Origin: TMED26 sp042088965
GTDB lineage: Bacteria > Pseudomonadota > Alphaproteobacteria > Thalassobaculales > Thalassobaculaceae
Assembly (NCBI GenBank): GCA_042088965.1
Contig: JBELLC010000040.1
Span: forward strand, 1 to 21,848
DNA: 21,848 nucleotides
Direction: 5' to 3'
In this document: in pieces, positions 14,222-21,848 of the stretch
Layout: each line of letters begins with the position of its first letter
Position numbering within the stretch: position 1 is the first letter of the stretch
Position numbers and translations under genes: made by a program
The notes under the pieces: generated by a model
Told to the model about the DNA's origin: nothing
Database searches by the model: none
What the model saw: only the letters and a program-made list of their open reading frames with translations

Positions 14222-15195
14222 GCGTCGAAGATCGTGATGGTACAGGCCGTGTCTTAAACCAGGACGAGATTGATAGTCTTCTTGGTTTAGAGGGAGAGAA
14301 CAGCGAAGACGAACGCCAAGGCTTAGAGGCGCTGGTTAGCACCTCATCGATCACCTATGAACGACTGCCGATGTTGGAAGTGGTCTTTGACCGCTTGGTT
14401 CGCATGATGAGCACCAGCCTGCGGAATTTTACCTCTGATAACGTCGAAGTGTCATTGGAGGGTATTTCGTCAACCCGTTTTGGCGATTACGTCAACTCAG
14501 CGCCACTTCCGGCGATGTTTAGTGTCGTCGTTGCTGAGGAATGGGACAATTACATACTGAGTGTTGTTGATTCCGCGCTGGCCTATTCGATCGTCGATGT
14601 TTTGATGGGAGGGCGCCGGGGAACCGCCGCCATGCGGATCGAAGGCAGGCCTTTTACGACGATTGAGCGTAATTTGGTTGAACGCATGATCAACGTGGTC
14701 TTGAGTGATCTTTCAGTGGCGTTTGAGCCCATTGGGGCAATTACGTTTCGGTTTGACAGTTTAGAAGTAAACCCGCGATTTGCGACCATCGCCCGGCCTG
14801 CTGATGCGGCTATTTTGGCGCGGCTGCGGATTGATATGGATGATCGCGGCGGGCGCCTTGAGCTGTTGTTTCCGTATGCAACCCTTGAACCTGTGCTTGA
14901 ATTGCTTTTGCAAATGTTCATGGGGGAAAAGTTTGGCCAAGATGCGATCTGGGAAAATCACCTCGCAAACGAAGTTTGGCTGACTGAAATTGAGTTGGAT
15001 GCAGTCCTTGGCCAATTGGTGGTCTCGTTAAGTGAGGTGTTGGACTGGAAACCAGGGTCACGCCTGATGCTTGATGTGAAGCCAGAAACGCCTGTTGAGA
15101 TGCGCTGTGGGGATGTTCGGTTATTTTCCGGTAAAATGGGGCAGCGAAATGGCAACATGGCCATCGCCATTGATCGTCGTTTGAGGAATTTATAA
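14218..15195 (+). CDS. fliM: Flagellar motor switch protein FliM
   Basis: FliM forms the middle of the C ring and receives CheY-P to switch rotation. The N-terminal CheY-binding motif LNQDEIDSLL is at residues 13-22. The middle CheC-like domain carries DVLMGGRRG and TIERNLVERMINVVL, and the C-terminal SpoA domain carries LDVKPETPVEMRCGDVRLFSG. Its 325 residues are normal. A TTG at 14209 could add three codons, but the ATG at 14218 overlaps the mini-ORF stop and has AAGG nine bases upstream. The next gene starts directly after its stop (TAA-ATG). fliG and fliN are not in the window. A CheY-like receiver is encoded three genes downstream. Confidence 0.96.
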   Translation: MSVEDRDGTGRVLNQDEIDSLLGLEGENSEDERQGLEALVSTSSITYERLPMLEVVFDRLVRMMSTSLRNFTSDNVEVSLEGISSTRFGDYVNSAPLPAMFSVVVAEEWDNYILSVVDSALAYSIVDVLMGGRRGTAAMRIEGRPFTTIERNLVERMINVVLSDLSVAFEPIGAITFRFDSLEVNPRFATIARPADAAILARLRIDMDDRGGRLELLFPYATLEPVLELLLQMFMGEKFGQDAIWENHLANEVWLTEIELDAVLGQLVVSLSEVLDWKPGSRLMLDVKPETPVEMRCGDVRLFSGKMGQRNGNMAIAIDRRLRNL

Positions 15196-15705
15196 ATGAC
15201 GGAAATCGCAGATATTTTTCCTTGGGGCGTCATTTTGGACGTGATGCTGGTGATCTTGTTGGTTGCGACCATTATTTATGCCTTGACCCTTAATCGTCGG
15301 CTATCGTTGCTGCGCTCTGATGGTGTGAAAATGGAAGAATTTATTCAACGCCTTAACAGCGCCAGTCAACGCGCCGAGGCTGCCTTGACGGGGATCAAAG
15401 TTACCGCTGAGAACGCCCAAGACATGATGGCCGAAAATGCTGGCAAAGCGGCGGCATTGCGCGATGAGTTATTATTCCTGATCGATCGCGGTGAAAAACT
15501 GAGCGACGATTTAGCCGTGTCGCGGCCGATATCCGATAGTGCAGGCGCAGATCTAGAGGCGGCTTTAGATGACGAAATGAGGGAAAAGCCTCGTCCAAAA
15601 CAGGTGCCATCCAGTAGCCGACGCGCAGCGCCATCCGCTGGCCAATCGGCCCAAAAATCACAAGCGGAACGTGATTTGTTACGCGCTTTAAGAGATGTAA
15701 AATAA
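15196..15705 (+). CDS. DUF6468 membrane protein of the flagellar operon
   Basis: This 169-residue protein has one N-terminal membrane helix (about residues 12-32, VILDVMLVILLVATIIYALTL), then a helical, probably coiled-coil segment (about 36-105: MEEFIQRLNSASQRAEAALTGIK, then ALRDELLFLIDRGEKLSDDL) and a disordered basic Pro/Ser tail ending ERDLLRALRDVK. This matches DUF6468 proteins found after fliM in alphaproteobacteria. Function is unknown; a cytoplasmic coiled coil tethered to the inner membrane beside the C ring is what the sequence suggests. Its ATG directly follows the fliM stop, and the next ATG is one base after its own stop, so all three are translationally coupled. Confidence 0.8.
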   Translation: MTEIADIFPWGVILDVMLVILLVATIIYALTLNRRLSLLRSDGVKMEEFIQRLNSASQRAEAALTGIKVTAENAQDMMAENAGKAAALRDELLFLIDRGEKLSDDLAVSRPISDSAGADLEAALDDEMREKPRPKQVPSSSRRAAPSAGQSAQKSQAERDLLRALRDVK

Positions 15706-15706
15706 C

Positions 15707-16540
15707 ATGGCGTATAATCAGACGGGCCGCACAGAACGACGGGTAACGGGAGCAGAGGCGGCTGCCGCAGCGACCATAGCTGCCCGTGAAGCCCGCCGAC
15801 GGTCAGCGATGCCACCCGCATCAAAACCGAAATCCCCCGAGGCAGCAGCACCAAAAAAGGCGAGTCGGCCGGGCCGGTCAGCGTCTTTCTTGCCGCGATT
15901 GCGTTTACTGCCGGTGGTTATTTTTGTTGCTGGCTTGATGTTAACCGTGCGTGTCGGGGATATCTGGGTTGCCCTTCAGGGGGAGCGCGGACGCATTACC
16001 ATCACCAGCAATGCTGAAGCCCAGGCCAATAAGGATACAGCCACAAGCCCGCTGCCAGCGGCACAAGCCAAAGCGTTGGAAGCAACCAAAGCCGATGATG
16101 AAAAGACCCCGCTTGACCCTGTTTTGTTCAGCCGCTCAGAGATTGAGCTGTTGCAAGAGTTGTCGAAACGCCGCAAAGAGCTGGATAGCCGCGAGCAAGT
16201 GGTGATTCAGCGTGAGGGCCTGTTAACAGCCGCCGAAGTGCGCATTGAACGCCAATTGGCTGTGCTTGAAAAAGTGAAAGCGGAAATCGACGGCTTGATT
16301 AAAAAATACGACGAGCAAGAAGAAAAAGAGATGAAAAGTCTCGTCATGATTTACGAGAAAATGAAACCAAAAGAAGCCGCGCGAATCTTTGACCAGCTTG
16401 AAATGGATGTTCTGCTGCAAGTCATTGACAGGATGAAGTCAACGAAAACGGCACCGGTTTTGGCGGCTATGCGACCTGCACGCGCAAAAGAATTAACGAT
16501 GCGTATTGCAGAACGTCGGAAGGTGCCGGTGTCAAATTGA
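15707..16540 (+). CDS. MotE-like protein (MgtE_N-like domain)
   Basis: The 277-residue protein begins with an Ala/Arg-rich cytoplasmic segment, has one membrane helix (about residues 66-84, RLLPVVIFVAGLMLTV), a Pro/Ala linker, a long coiled coil (about 140-212) and a C-terminal MgtE-N-like helical domain (VMIYEKMKPKEAARIFDQLE, then DVLLQVIDRMKSTKTAPVLAAMRPARAKELT). This architecture is that of alphaproteobacterial MotE-like flagellar proteins. In Sinorhizobium, MotE is a periplasmic chaperone for MotC, which binds the MotB stator. No MotC by name is seen here, but the large periplasmic protein four genes downstream could be the client. Its stop overlaps the TTG start of the next gene (TTGA). 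Confidence 0.75.
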   Translation: MAYNQTGRTERRVTGAEAAAAATIAAREARRRSAMPPASKPKSPEAAAPKKASRPGRSASFLPRLRLLPVVIFVAGLMLTVRVGDIWVALQGERGRITITSNAEAQANKDTATSPLPAAQAKALEATKADDEKTPLDPVLFSRSEIELLQELSKRRKELDSREQVVIQREGLLTAAEVRIERQLAVLEKVKAEIDGLIKKYDEQEEKEMKSLVMIYEKMKPKEAARIFDQLEMDVLLQVIDRMKSTKTAPVLAAMRPARAKELTMRIAERRKVPVSN

Positions 16541-16947
16541 CGGAATATATCGCGGGAGCACGGATCAAAAAAAGTTTGAATATCTTGATCGTCGATGATC
16601 TATCGATTATGCGACGCATTTTGACAGAAACCTTGCAGCAATTAGGGTTTATCAACATTTTCGAAGCCGCTGACGGGCAAGGCGCTTTAGGTGAATTATG
16701 CGCCGAAAATTTTGATCTGGTCATTTCTGACTGGCACATGGATCCTGTTGATGGCTTGCAATTATTTCATGCTATCCGTGCGAATGAAAAGTTCCAAAAG
16801 ATTGGTTTCTTGCTGATTACGGCGGAAAATAACGATGCTGCAATAGCAACAGTGAAAGCTGCTGGGGTTACAAATTATCTCATCAAGCCATTTAATGCAG
16901 GTGACTTGAAACAAAAAGTTGCGATCTGTCTTGCTGCACAGACGTAA
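16537..16947 (+). CDS. CheY-like response regulator, stand-alone receiver
   Basis: This single receiver domain of about 136 residues has all catalytic positions of CheY: acidic pair D20-D21 (NILIVDDLSIMRR), phospho-acceptor D65 (LVISDWHMDPVDGL), T95 (LLITAE), Y114 and K117 (NYLIKPF). There is no output domain, so it should act by binding a partner. FliM, encoded in the same operon, is the obvious candidate; a stator-related partner is an alternative given the genes that follow. There is no ATG before the domain. The TTG at 16537, overlapping the previous stop as TTGA, is the likely start, with GGAAGG 13 bases upstream. No kinase or other che gene is in the window. Confidence 0.9.
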   Translation: MTEYIAGARIKKSLNILIVDDLSIMRRILTETLQQLGFINIFEAADGQGALGELCAENFDLVISDWHMDPVDGLQLFHAIRANEKFQKIGFLLITAENNDAAIATVKAAGVTNYLIKPFNAGDLKQKVAICLAAQT

Positions 16948-16955
16948 AGTACGCG

Positions 16956-17666
16956 GTGGCGGGCGCAATGCGTGGGTCTGCCACGCTGTTAAAAGGGCGT
17001 TTGACGGGGGGCGAAGTGCCGATGTTGATCGGTGAATCAGAAAATAAAAACGCTGCGGCTGGGCGTTGTTTGACCCTGTTTCTCAGCCTGTTCTTGCTGT
17101 TGTTGGCGTTTTTCATTGTCATAAATGCAATGTCAGTGTTTGAAAAAGGCCGTGGCGCGGCGGTGGTTGATAGTGTCAATCGGGCTTTTATGACGGCAAT
17201 CATACCGACCCGGTTATCGGGGGCCGCTGAAAGTGACCCAACCGAAGGAACAGAACGTCAACGCTTGGCCGCCATTGGATCCGCCTTTGAGACGATCTTG
17301 CCGGGCGCAGCGGATGTGCTGCATCAAACGCAGGACCGCCTTATCCTGACCGTTTTGGCCGAGGCGCTGTTTGCTGGCCAGAACCTCCAACTTACGATCG
17401 CCAGCCGTAATTTGATTGAAAAGTTAGTGCCAATTGTGGAAGGGACGATTGCCCAATCGGCCATTGGGGTGGAGGTGATCACCGGCATGCTCGATGGTGA
17501 AACACCGATTATTGTTGGCTTGCGTGGACAACAAGCGGCATCGCTTTTGGCAGGGTTGCGGGGCGCAGGATTGAAGGGCCGTGATCTGGCAATTGGCGCG
17601 GATGTTGCAGAGAGCGATCGGTTCACATTTATCTTTAATGTCGCCGAACGGCGTGATGATGATTAA
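16956..17666 (+). CDS. Degenerate MotB-like protein lacking the stator Asp
   Basis: This 236-residue protein has the layout of MotB: a short cytoplasmic N-terminus, one membrane helix (about residues 38-58, CLTLFLSLFLLLLAFFIV), a linker and a C-terminal OmpA-like region (about 127-230). Aligned without gaps to the next gene, the helix has Ser44 where MotB has the proton-carrying Asp45. In the OmpA-like part the MotB motif LSLARA reads LRGQQA, so the peptidoglycan-binding Arg is Gln. It probably cannot carry protons or hold the wall by itself. Start choice is open: GTG 16956, ATG 16968 or ATG 17022. It overlaps the next gene by 11 bp. It may pair with MotB, or be a regulatory or scaffolding paralogue. 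Confidence 0.75.
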   Translation: MAGAMRGSATLLKGRLTGGEVPMLIGESENKNAAAGRCLTLFLSLFLLLLAFFIVINAMSVFEKGRGAAVVDSVNRAFMTAIIPTRLSGAAESDPTEGTERQRLAAIGSAFETILPGAADVLHQTQDRLILTVLAEALFAGQNLQLTIASRNLIEKLVPIVEGTIAQSAIGVEVITGMLDGETPIIVGLRGQQAASLLAGLRGAGLKGRDLAIGADVAESDRFTFIFNVAERRDDD

Positions 17667-18435
17667 GCCGATGCAGTCAGTAAGATTTCAGAAAGCCGAC
17701 CTGGTGCACCAAACGCGGCGACTGGTTGGCGGGTTATCTGTTAAACAGGCAGTTGATCATGAGCCGTCCTGGCTGATGACCTTTGTGGATTTAATCTCCC
17801 TATTGCTTGCATTCTTCGTGCTGCTTTTTTCCATCGCCAACCCGCATATAAACCAATTTACCGAGGCAGCAGCCTCGATTTCGTACTCACTGACGGGCGA
17901 GGCGCGGCTGATCCATGAGGCCGCGCCGCCGGATCAAAAAAGTCTGTCAGCAGATCGTCGTCCCCGTGGTCTTGATTTGGACTATTTAGAGCGTCTGATG
18001 GTGGCGAAATTGGCCGCGTCAGCAGACCTCAATGGCAGTCAACTTTTCCGACAGGGCGATCAACTGATTCTCTCTATGCCAAATGAGTTGTTATTTGATA
18101 TCGGCAGTGAACGCCTGAGCAAGCGCGGTCAACAGGCGGTGTTTGAACTCAGTGTTGCGCTCAACTCGGTGAATAATCAAGTTTCTGTCTTAGGTCATAG
18201 TGATCCAACACCGATTATCGATAGTCCAGATTACGCGAATAACTGGGATCTTTCCTTAGCCCGGGCGATGTCTGTGGCGGCGGCCTTGCGGGCGGCAGGT
18301 TTCACCAAACCCCTGAAAACTCGGGGTGCCGCAGATAGCTATTTTGACGATTACTTGATCACCGAAAAGCTTGCAACTCGGACGGCATTTGCACGCCGCG
18401 TTGACATTGTTTTTGACGCAAGAGGTGACAAATGA
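17656..18435 (+). CDS. motB: MotB-type stator protein with OmpA domain
   Basis: MotB anchors the ion-driven stator to peptidoglycan. From the ATG at 17656 it has 259 residues. The membrane helix SWLMTFVDLISLLLAFFVLL holds the essential proton-binding Asp45. A plug-like segment follows (about 62-80), then the OmpA/MotB domain with LLFDIGSERLSKRG, GHSD (180-183) and NWDLSLARAMSV, whose Asp198 and Arg203 are the peptidoglycan-binding pair. The frame is open from 17581, but the ATG pair at 17656/17659, overlapping the end of the preceding gene, is the sensible start. MotA is not adjacent, which is unusual for motB. The next gene overlaps its stop (ATGA, 18432-18435). Confidence 0.88.
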   Translation: MMIKPMQSVRFQKADLVHQTRRLVGGLSVKQAVDHEPSWLMTFVDLISLLLAFFVLLFSIANPHINQFTEAAASISYSLTGEARLIHEAAPPDQKSLSADRRPRGLDLDYLERLMVAKLAASADLNGSQLFRQGDQLILSMPNELLFDIGSERLSKRGQQAVFELSVALNSVNNQVSVLGHSDPTPIIDSPDYANNWDLSLARAMSVAAALRAAGFTKPLKTRGAADSYFDDYLITEKLATRTAFARRVDIVFDARGDK

Positions 18436-21400
18436 GGGCGGTTTTTAGACGCTTGTCGGTGGCCATTTTAGGCCTGTCGATATTATCTGTGCTGCTGCCC
18501 GCAGGGGCAGCGGCAGTTGAGGTGCGGTTTTCAACAACCGCCAAGGCAGATGCTGTCGAATTGCTGATTTCCGCCAAAACACCGCTCGGGTTTTCCCAAG
18601 ACAGGATTGGTGACGCGCTTATCTTGACCTTTGATCGGGCCATTCAAGGCTCGTTGCAGTCAGTTAGACCCACGCTTCCCGATTTTGTTGACGATTTACG
18701 GATCGAGGATGACGGCGAAACACTGATTTTGATCCTCAAATCAGACGGTCAAGCGCAGGTTAAACGGGCAAACAGTAATATTGTTGTTAATTTGAGCGCT
18801 AAAGGTCAAACGCCAGTCGTGGGCGATACCCGCGCTGCTGCGGTCAATGACAGCGCTGCGGCCGCCGATGACGGCGCGCCAACGGCAGCTTTAATCCCCA
18901 TTCGGGTTGGCCGCCATCCAGATTATGAGCGCGTTGTCTTTGATTGGCCACAGACGGTTCAATTTGAGTTGACCGTCGATCAAGGCAAAGCGCGCTTAAC
19001 GTTTGATCAGGATGGCCGATTTGACCGGTCTGGCTTGCGTCAAAACCTGCCAGCGCCGTTGACGCTCGTGGATGTGCCGGCGGCCGCATCAAATCGGGAG
19101 TTTCTGTTCGAAATTCCTCCGGGCATGCAGCCAAAAGCCTTTCAAGCAGGGACCAAAATTGTCTTGGATTTCCCAGTACGCGATGTGCCAAACACGCTAC
19201 CGCCAGCGCTTACAGATAATGCGCGAACGCCGGAAGCATCGCTTAACGCCAAAACGTCAGAAAAAACAGCGGCGAAAGAAAATCTTGTCGCTGCGCCGAA
19301 GACACAAGCAACATTACCGGCCAGCGATATAGGAGCTGCGGTAGCTGCTGACGCGCCTGGGGATGGGGCTGCAAAAGAGGCTGGCGGCAGCCTGGAAAAA
19401 AGCCCTGCATCAAATGCGCCACCGGGCGCTGAAAATCAACAAGATGCCGCCCAAACCGCTGATGCAGATCAAACAGCGCCGCCAGAGCGGGTTGCTGTGG
19501 CCATTCAAATGATGGCAGGTGGGGCTGCGGCAGAGGTTGGTAAAACAGGCGATTCGGTTGCTGACCAAGGTTTGGGCGAGGTGTCCATGGGAGAAGTCAT
19601 CGAAGATCCCGACGCCTTCAAAAAAAGTATGTTCAATATCCTGCCGGAACGATTGATTACCGGGCCGGTTCTGCCTGTGACCTCTTCGCTGAAAGATGAG
19701 CTTTTATCCATTCGGTTTGAATGGACGACGCTTACTGCCGCGGCGGTGTTTACACGGGCGGGCTATTTGTGGGCCGTTTTTGATAAACAGGTGAGATTTG
19801 ATTTTTCAAAGTTTAATATCCCTGACAATTTACGTATTGGCAGATTACAGCAAATCCCGGTTGTTGATGGATCTGCTTTCCGGGTGGAACTTGTCCCCGG
19901 CGCCAATCCACGTGTTTGGCGCGACGGTTTAGCCTGGGTTGTTGAACTACAACCGCAAGAGATGCAACCGCAGGTTCCGTTATCTTTCAATACCCAAATG
20001 GACGCTGCGAGCGGTCCGCGCTTGTTCGTGCCAATTGAATCAACTGGCAAGACTGTTATGCTGATCGACCCAATGGTCGGGGACAATATTTTGATTGTGC
20101 CTTTGGCACAACTTGGACGCGGGGTAACTCAAAAGCGCCAATATGCTGAGTTTACAATTTTAGAATCAGCCCAAGGTATCATCATTTCGCCGAAATTAGA
20201 TGGCATTAAAATTACCTCTTTGCCAGATGGGTTAACGATTGAGCATAAAAATGGCCTAATGCTGTCGGCCCCGCCAGACCCCAAAAATCAAGAATTGGCC
20301 CCGAATTTAGATGGTTTACCGCCTGGGCTATCACCGGGGCGTATTTTTGCCATGCAGCGTTGGCAAAGGGGCGATCAAGACAGTTTCATGGACAACAAGC
20401 AAGAGCTTCAGGGCGCGGTTGCAGATGCAACGTCGATTGCCCGAAATGGCCCACGTTTGGCCCTCAGTCAGTTTTACTTTGGTCATGGACTTGCCGCCGA
20501 AACCAATGGCTTGCTCAGTATAATTTCAGAAAATGATCAACAATTAACCTCGCGGATGGATGTTCGGGCCATGCGCGGCGCGGCAGCGTTGATGATGGGG
20601 CGCATCAAGACGGCGTTGAAGGCTTTGGAGCACCCAAGCCTTGATGGCTATTCAGAGGCTGAATTGTGGCGCGGCGCGGCAAATGCATCTGCTGGTTTAT
20701 GGACAGAGGCGGCGGAAAATTTCACCCGTGGCGGTGAAATTCCCGGTGATTATCCGCGTTCTTTTGCCACTGATTTAGCAATGCTGGCAGCAGAGACTTT
20801 TATCCGTTCAGGTGATTATCAGGCCGCAGGGAAATTTCTATATGTCATCTCCAGACGTAACCCCAGCAGCGCCGAAAGTGCACGTTTAACCTATCTCCGC
20901 TCGAAGGTTCTTTTTACAGCCGGGGATAAGGCGGCGGCGGTGTCGTTATGGCGTGCCGGTGCGGCTGGAAAAGATCGCTGGGCACAAGTCCGCTCGGAGC
21001 GTGATCTGGTCAAATTTGAGCTTTCCGAAGGCGATATCTCTAATATTGAAGCCTTGGATCGTTTGGAGCGTCTCCGTTTCACCTGGCGCGGCGACGAGGT
21101 TGAATTTGGTTTACTCGAGGAGCTTGGCGACATCTATTTGCGTGAAGACAATTATGTGAACGGTCTCGGCGCCCTGAAGCAGGCGGTTAAAAATTTCCCG
21201 CAAAACGCCTCCACTCCTGCTGTCACCAAACGAATGACAGATGCTTTCCAACAGATTTTTCTGGACGGGGCGGCGGCGGCGATGACGCCGTTAAATGCCT
21301 TGTCGCTTTATGATCAGTTCCGTGAATTGACGCCGGTAGGGGATGCCGGCGATGAAATCATCGAAAGCTTGGTCGATCGACTGGTGGAGGTGGATTTACT

Positions 21401-21848
21401 TGATCGGGCGTCATTGCTGCTTCAACGGCAGATCCAATTTCGTCTGCAAGGCCCAGATAAAGCGCGTGTTGGTGCGCGGCTTGGAGTCATCCGACTGTTA
21501 GACCGACAGCCAGCCGCCGCCATAAAGGCCCTTGATGAGAGTGTTTCACCGGGCCTCAGTGTTGATCTGGCGCGGGAACGGAACCGGCTGCGATCACGGG
21601 CAATTTTTGAGCTTGGTGATATTGAAAATGCGTTGGCTTTGATCCGCCGAGACGCCAGCCGAGATGCTGACCTTCTGCGCGCCGACATTATGTGGCAGAC
21701 ACAAAAGTGGGCAGCTGTGACTCCGGTTTTTGAGCGCCTGATCGGCGACCGTGGGATCGACGGTCGACGGATCGATGAGCGTACCGCTGTGTTGGTTCTC
21801 AACTGGACCATTGCGGCATTTTTAAGCGAGGACGAAAAGGCGATTGCA
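18432..21848 (+). CDS. Large periplasmic beta-domain/alpha-solenoid protein (partial)
   Basis: The frame runs open for 1,139 codons and leaves the window without a stop. A Sec signal peptide is clear (FRRLSVAILGLSILSVLLPA, cleavage after AAA at about residue 28). A beta-rich AMIN-like domain follows (about 29-120), then a second with RVGRHPDYERVVFDW (about 155-255), an Ala/Pro/Asp-rich linker (about 256-385), a third beta region (about 395-625), and from about 630 an alpha-solenoid with TPR-like units (LGDIYLREDNYVNGLGALKQA). No enzyme motif is seen. It overlaps the motB stop as ATGA, so it is co-translated with the stator genes and should sit in the periplasm around the motor. A stator scaffold, comparable in plan to Campylobacter PflA or in role to MotC, is an inference. 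Confidence 0.8.
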   Translation, partial: MRAVFRRLSVAILGLSILSVLLPAGAAAVEVRFSTTAKADAVELLISAKTPLGFSQDRIGDALILTFDRAIQGSLQSVRPTLPDFVDDLRIEDDGETLILILKSDGQAQVKRANSNIVVNLSAKGQTPVVGDTRAAAVNDSAAAADDGAPTAALIPIRVGRHPDYERVVFDWPQTVQFELTVDQGKARLTFDQDGRFDRSGLRQNLPAPLTLVDVPAAASNREFLFEIPPGMQPKAFQAGTKIVLDFPVRDVPNTLPPALTDNARTPEASLNAKTSEKTAAKENLVAAPKTQATLPASDIGAAVAADAPGDGAAKEAGGSLEKSPASNAPPGAENQQDAAQTADADQTAPPERVAVAIQMMAGGAAAEVGKTGDSVADQGLGEVSMGEVIEDPDAFKKSMFNILPERLITGPVLPVTSSLKDELLSIRFEWTTLTAAAVFTRAGYLWAVFDKQVRFDFSKFNIPDNLRIGRLQQIPVVDGSAFRVELVPGANPRVWRDGLAWVVELQPQEMQPQVPLSFNTQMDAASGPRLFVPIESTGKTVMLIDPMVGDNILIVPLAQLGRGVTQKRQYAEFTILESAQGIIISPKLDGIKITSLPDGLTIEHKNGLMLSAPPDPKNQELAPNLDGLPPGLSPGRIFAMQRWQRGDQDSFMDNKQELQGAVADATSIARNGPRLALSQFYFGHGLAAETNGLLSIISENDQQLTSRMDVRAMRGAAALMMGRIKTALKALEHPSLDGYSEAELWRGAANASAGLWTEAAENFTRGGEIPGDYPRSFATDLAMLAAETFIRSGDYQAAGKFLYVISRRNPSSAESARLTYLRSKVLFTAGDKAAAVSLWRAGAAGKDRWAQVRSERDLVKFELSEGDISNIEALDRLERLRFTWRGDEVEFGLLEELGDIYLREDNYVNGLGALKQAVKNFPQNASTPAVTKRMTDAFQQIFLDGAAAAMTPLNALSLYDQFRELTPVGDAGDEIIESLVDRLVEVDLLDRASLLLQRQIQFRLQGPDKARVGARLGVIRLLDRQPAAAIKALDESVSPGLSVDLARERNRLRSRAIFELGDIENALALIRRDASRDADLLRADIMWQTQKWAAVTPVFERLIGDRGIDGRRIDERTAVLVLNWTIAAFLSEDEKAIA

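Noticed and set aside
18844..19191. Minus-strand frame, and other short frames in 18436-21848
   Set aside because: They are shadows of the single uninterrupted plus-strand frame starting at 18432, which I translated to the window end without finding a stop.
1..21848. Mobile elements, CRISPR arrays, tRNA or rRNA genes
   Set aside because: I looked for direct-repeat arrays, transposase-like frames, cloverleaf-like segments and breaks in composition and saw none; the region reads as resident chromosomal flagellar DNA.

Overview
The window is a dense flagellar gene cluster from an alphaproteobacterium. The lineage markers are FlaF next to flagellin, FliX divergent from flgI, the CheL-type rod-binding protein, an alphaproteobacterial DksA with a single zinc-site cysteine, a DUF6468 protein and a MotE-like protein. 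Base composition looks near-balanced, lower in GC than Caulobacter, with no obvious break in composition. A Rhodospirillales-like marine or aquatic bacterium is plausible, but I cannot fix the genus. I saw no tRNA, rRNA, insertion sequence, CRISPR array or phage gene.

Layout. 1-4611 (+): a leader with a sigma-54 promoter, then flagellin, flaF, flgK and flgL (filament and hook-filament junction). 4846-5799 (+): a protein made of nine TPRs. 7738-5803 (-): flgI, cheL/flgJ and a FlgN/FlbY-like chaperone (P ring and rod), from a sigma-54 promoter in the gap shared with fliX. 7899-8900 (+): fliX and dksA (regulators). 9766-8924 (-): a lone extra hook/rod-family protein with its own sigma-54 promoter. 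13282-9909 (-): flgF, flgG, flgA and flgH (distal rod, P-ring chaperone, L ring), from a sigma-54 promoter and ending in a clear hairpin terminator. 13646-21848 (+): fliL, a 19-codon mini-ORF, fliM, DUF6468, motE-like, cheY-like, a MotB-like protein, MotB, and a very large periplasmic protein that runs off the window.

How it works together. Four promoters match the -24/-12 sigma-54 pattern with exact spacing, all in front of structural operons. The regulator and switch genes (dksA, probably fliL) have sigma-70-like promoters, which fits a Caulobacter-style class II to class III hierarchy. A GGCA-N5-TGCC palindrome lies about 100 bp upstream of the flgF start site, and the same palindrome covers the predicted dksA start site, so one regulator may touch both.

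The most unusual part is the right-hand operon. Two adjacent MotB-type proteins are encoded. One keeps the proton-binding Asp and the peptidoglycan-binding motif. The other has Ser at the Asp position and has lost the key Arg. They are followed by an export-signal protein of more than 1,100 residues (beta domains, then an alpha-solenoid) and preceded by a MotE-like membrane protein and a CheY-like receiver. This looks like an elaborated stator or motor-control module. MotA is not in the window.
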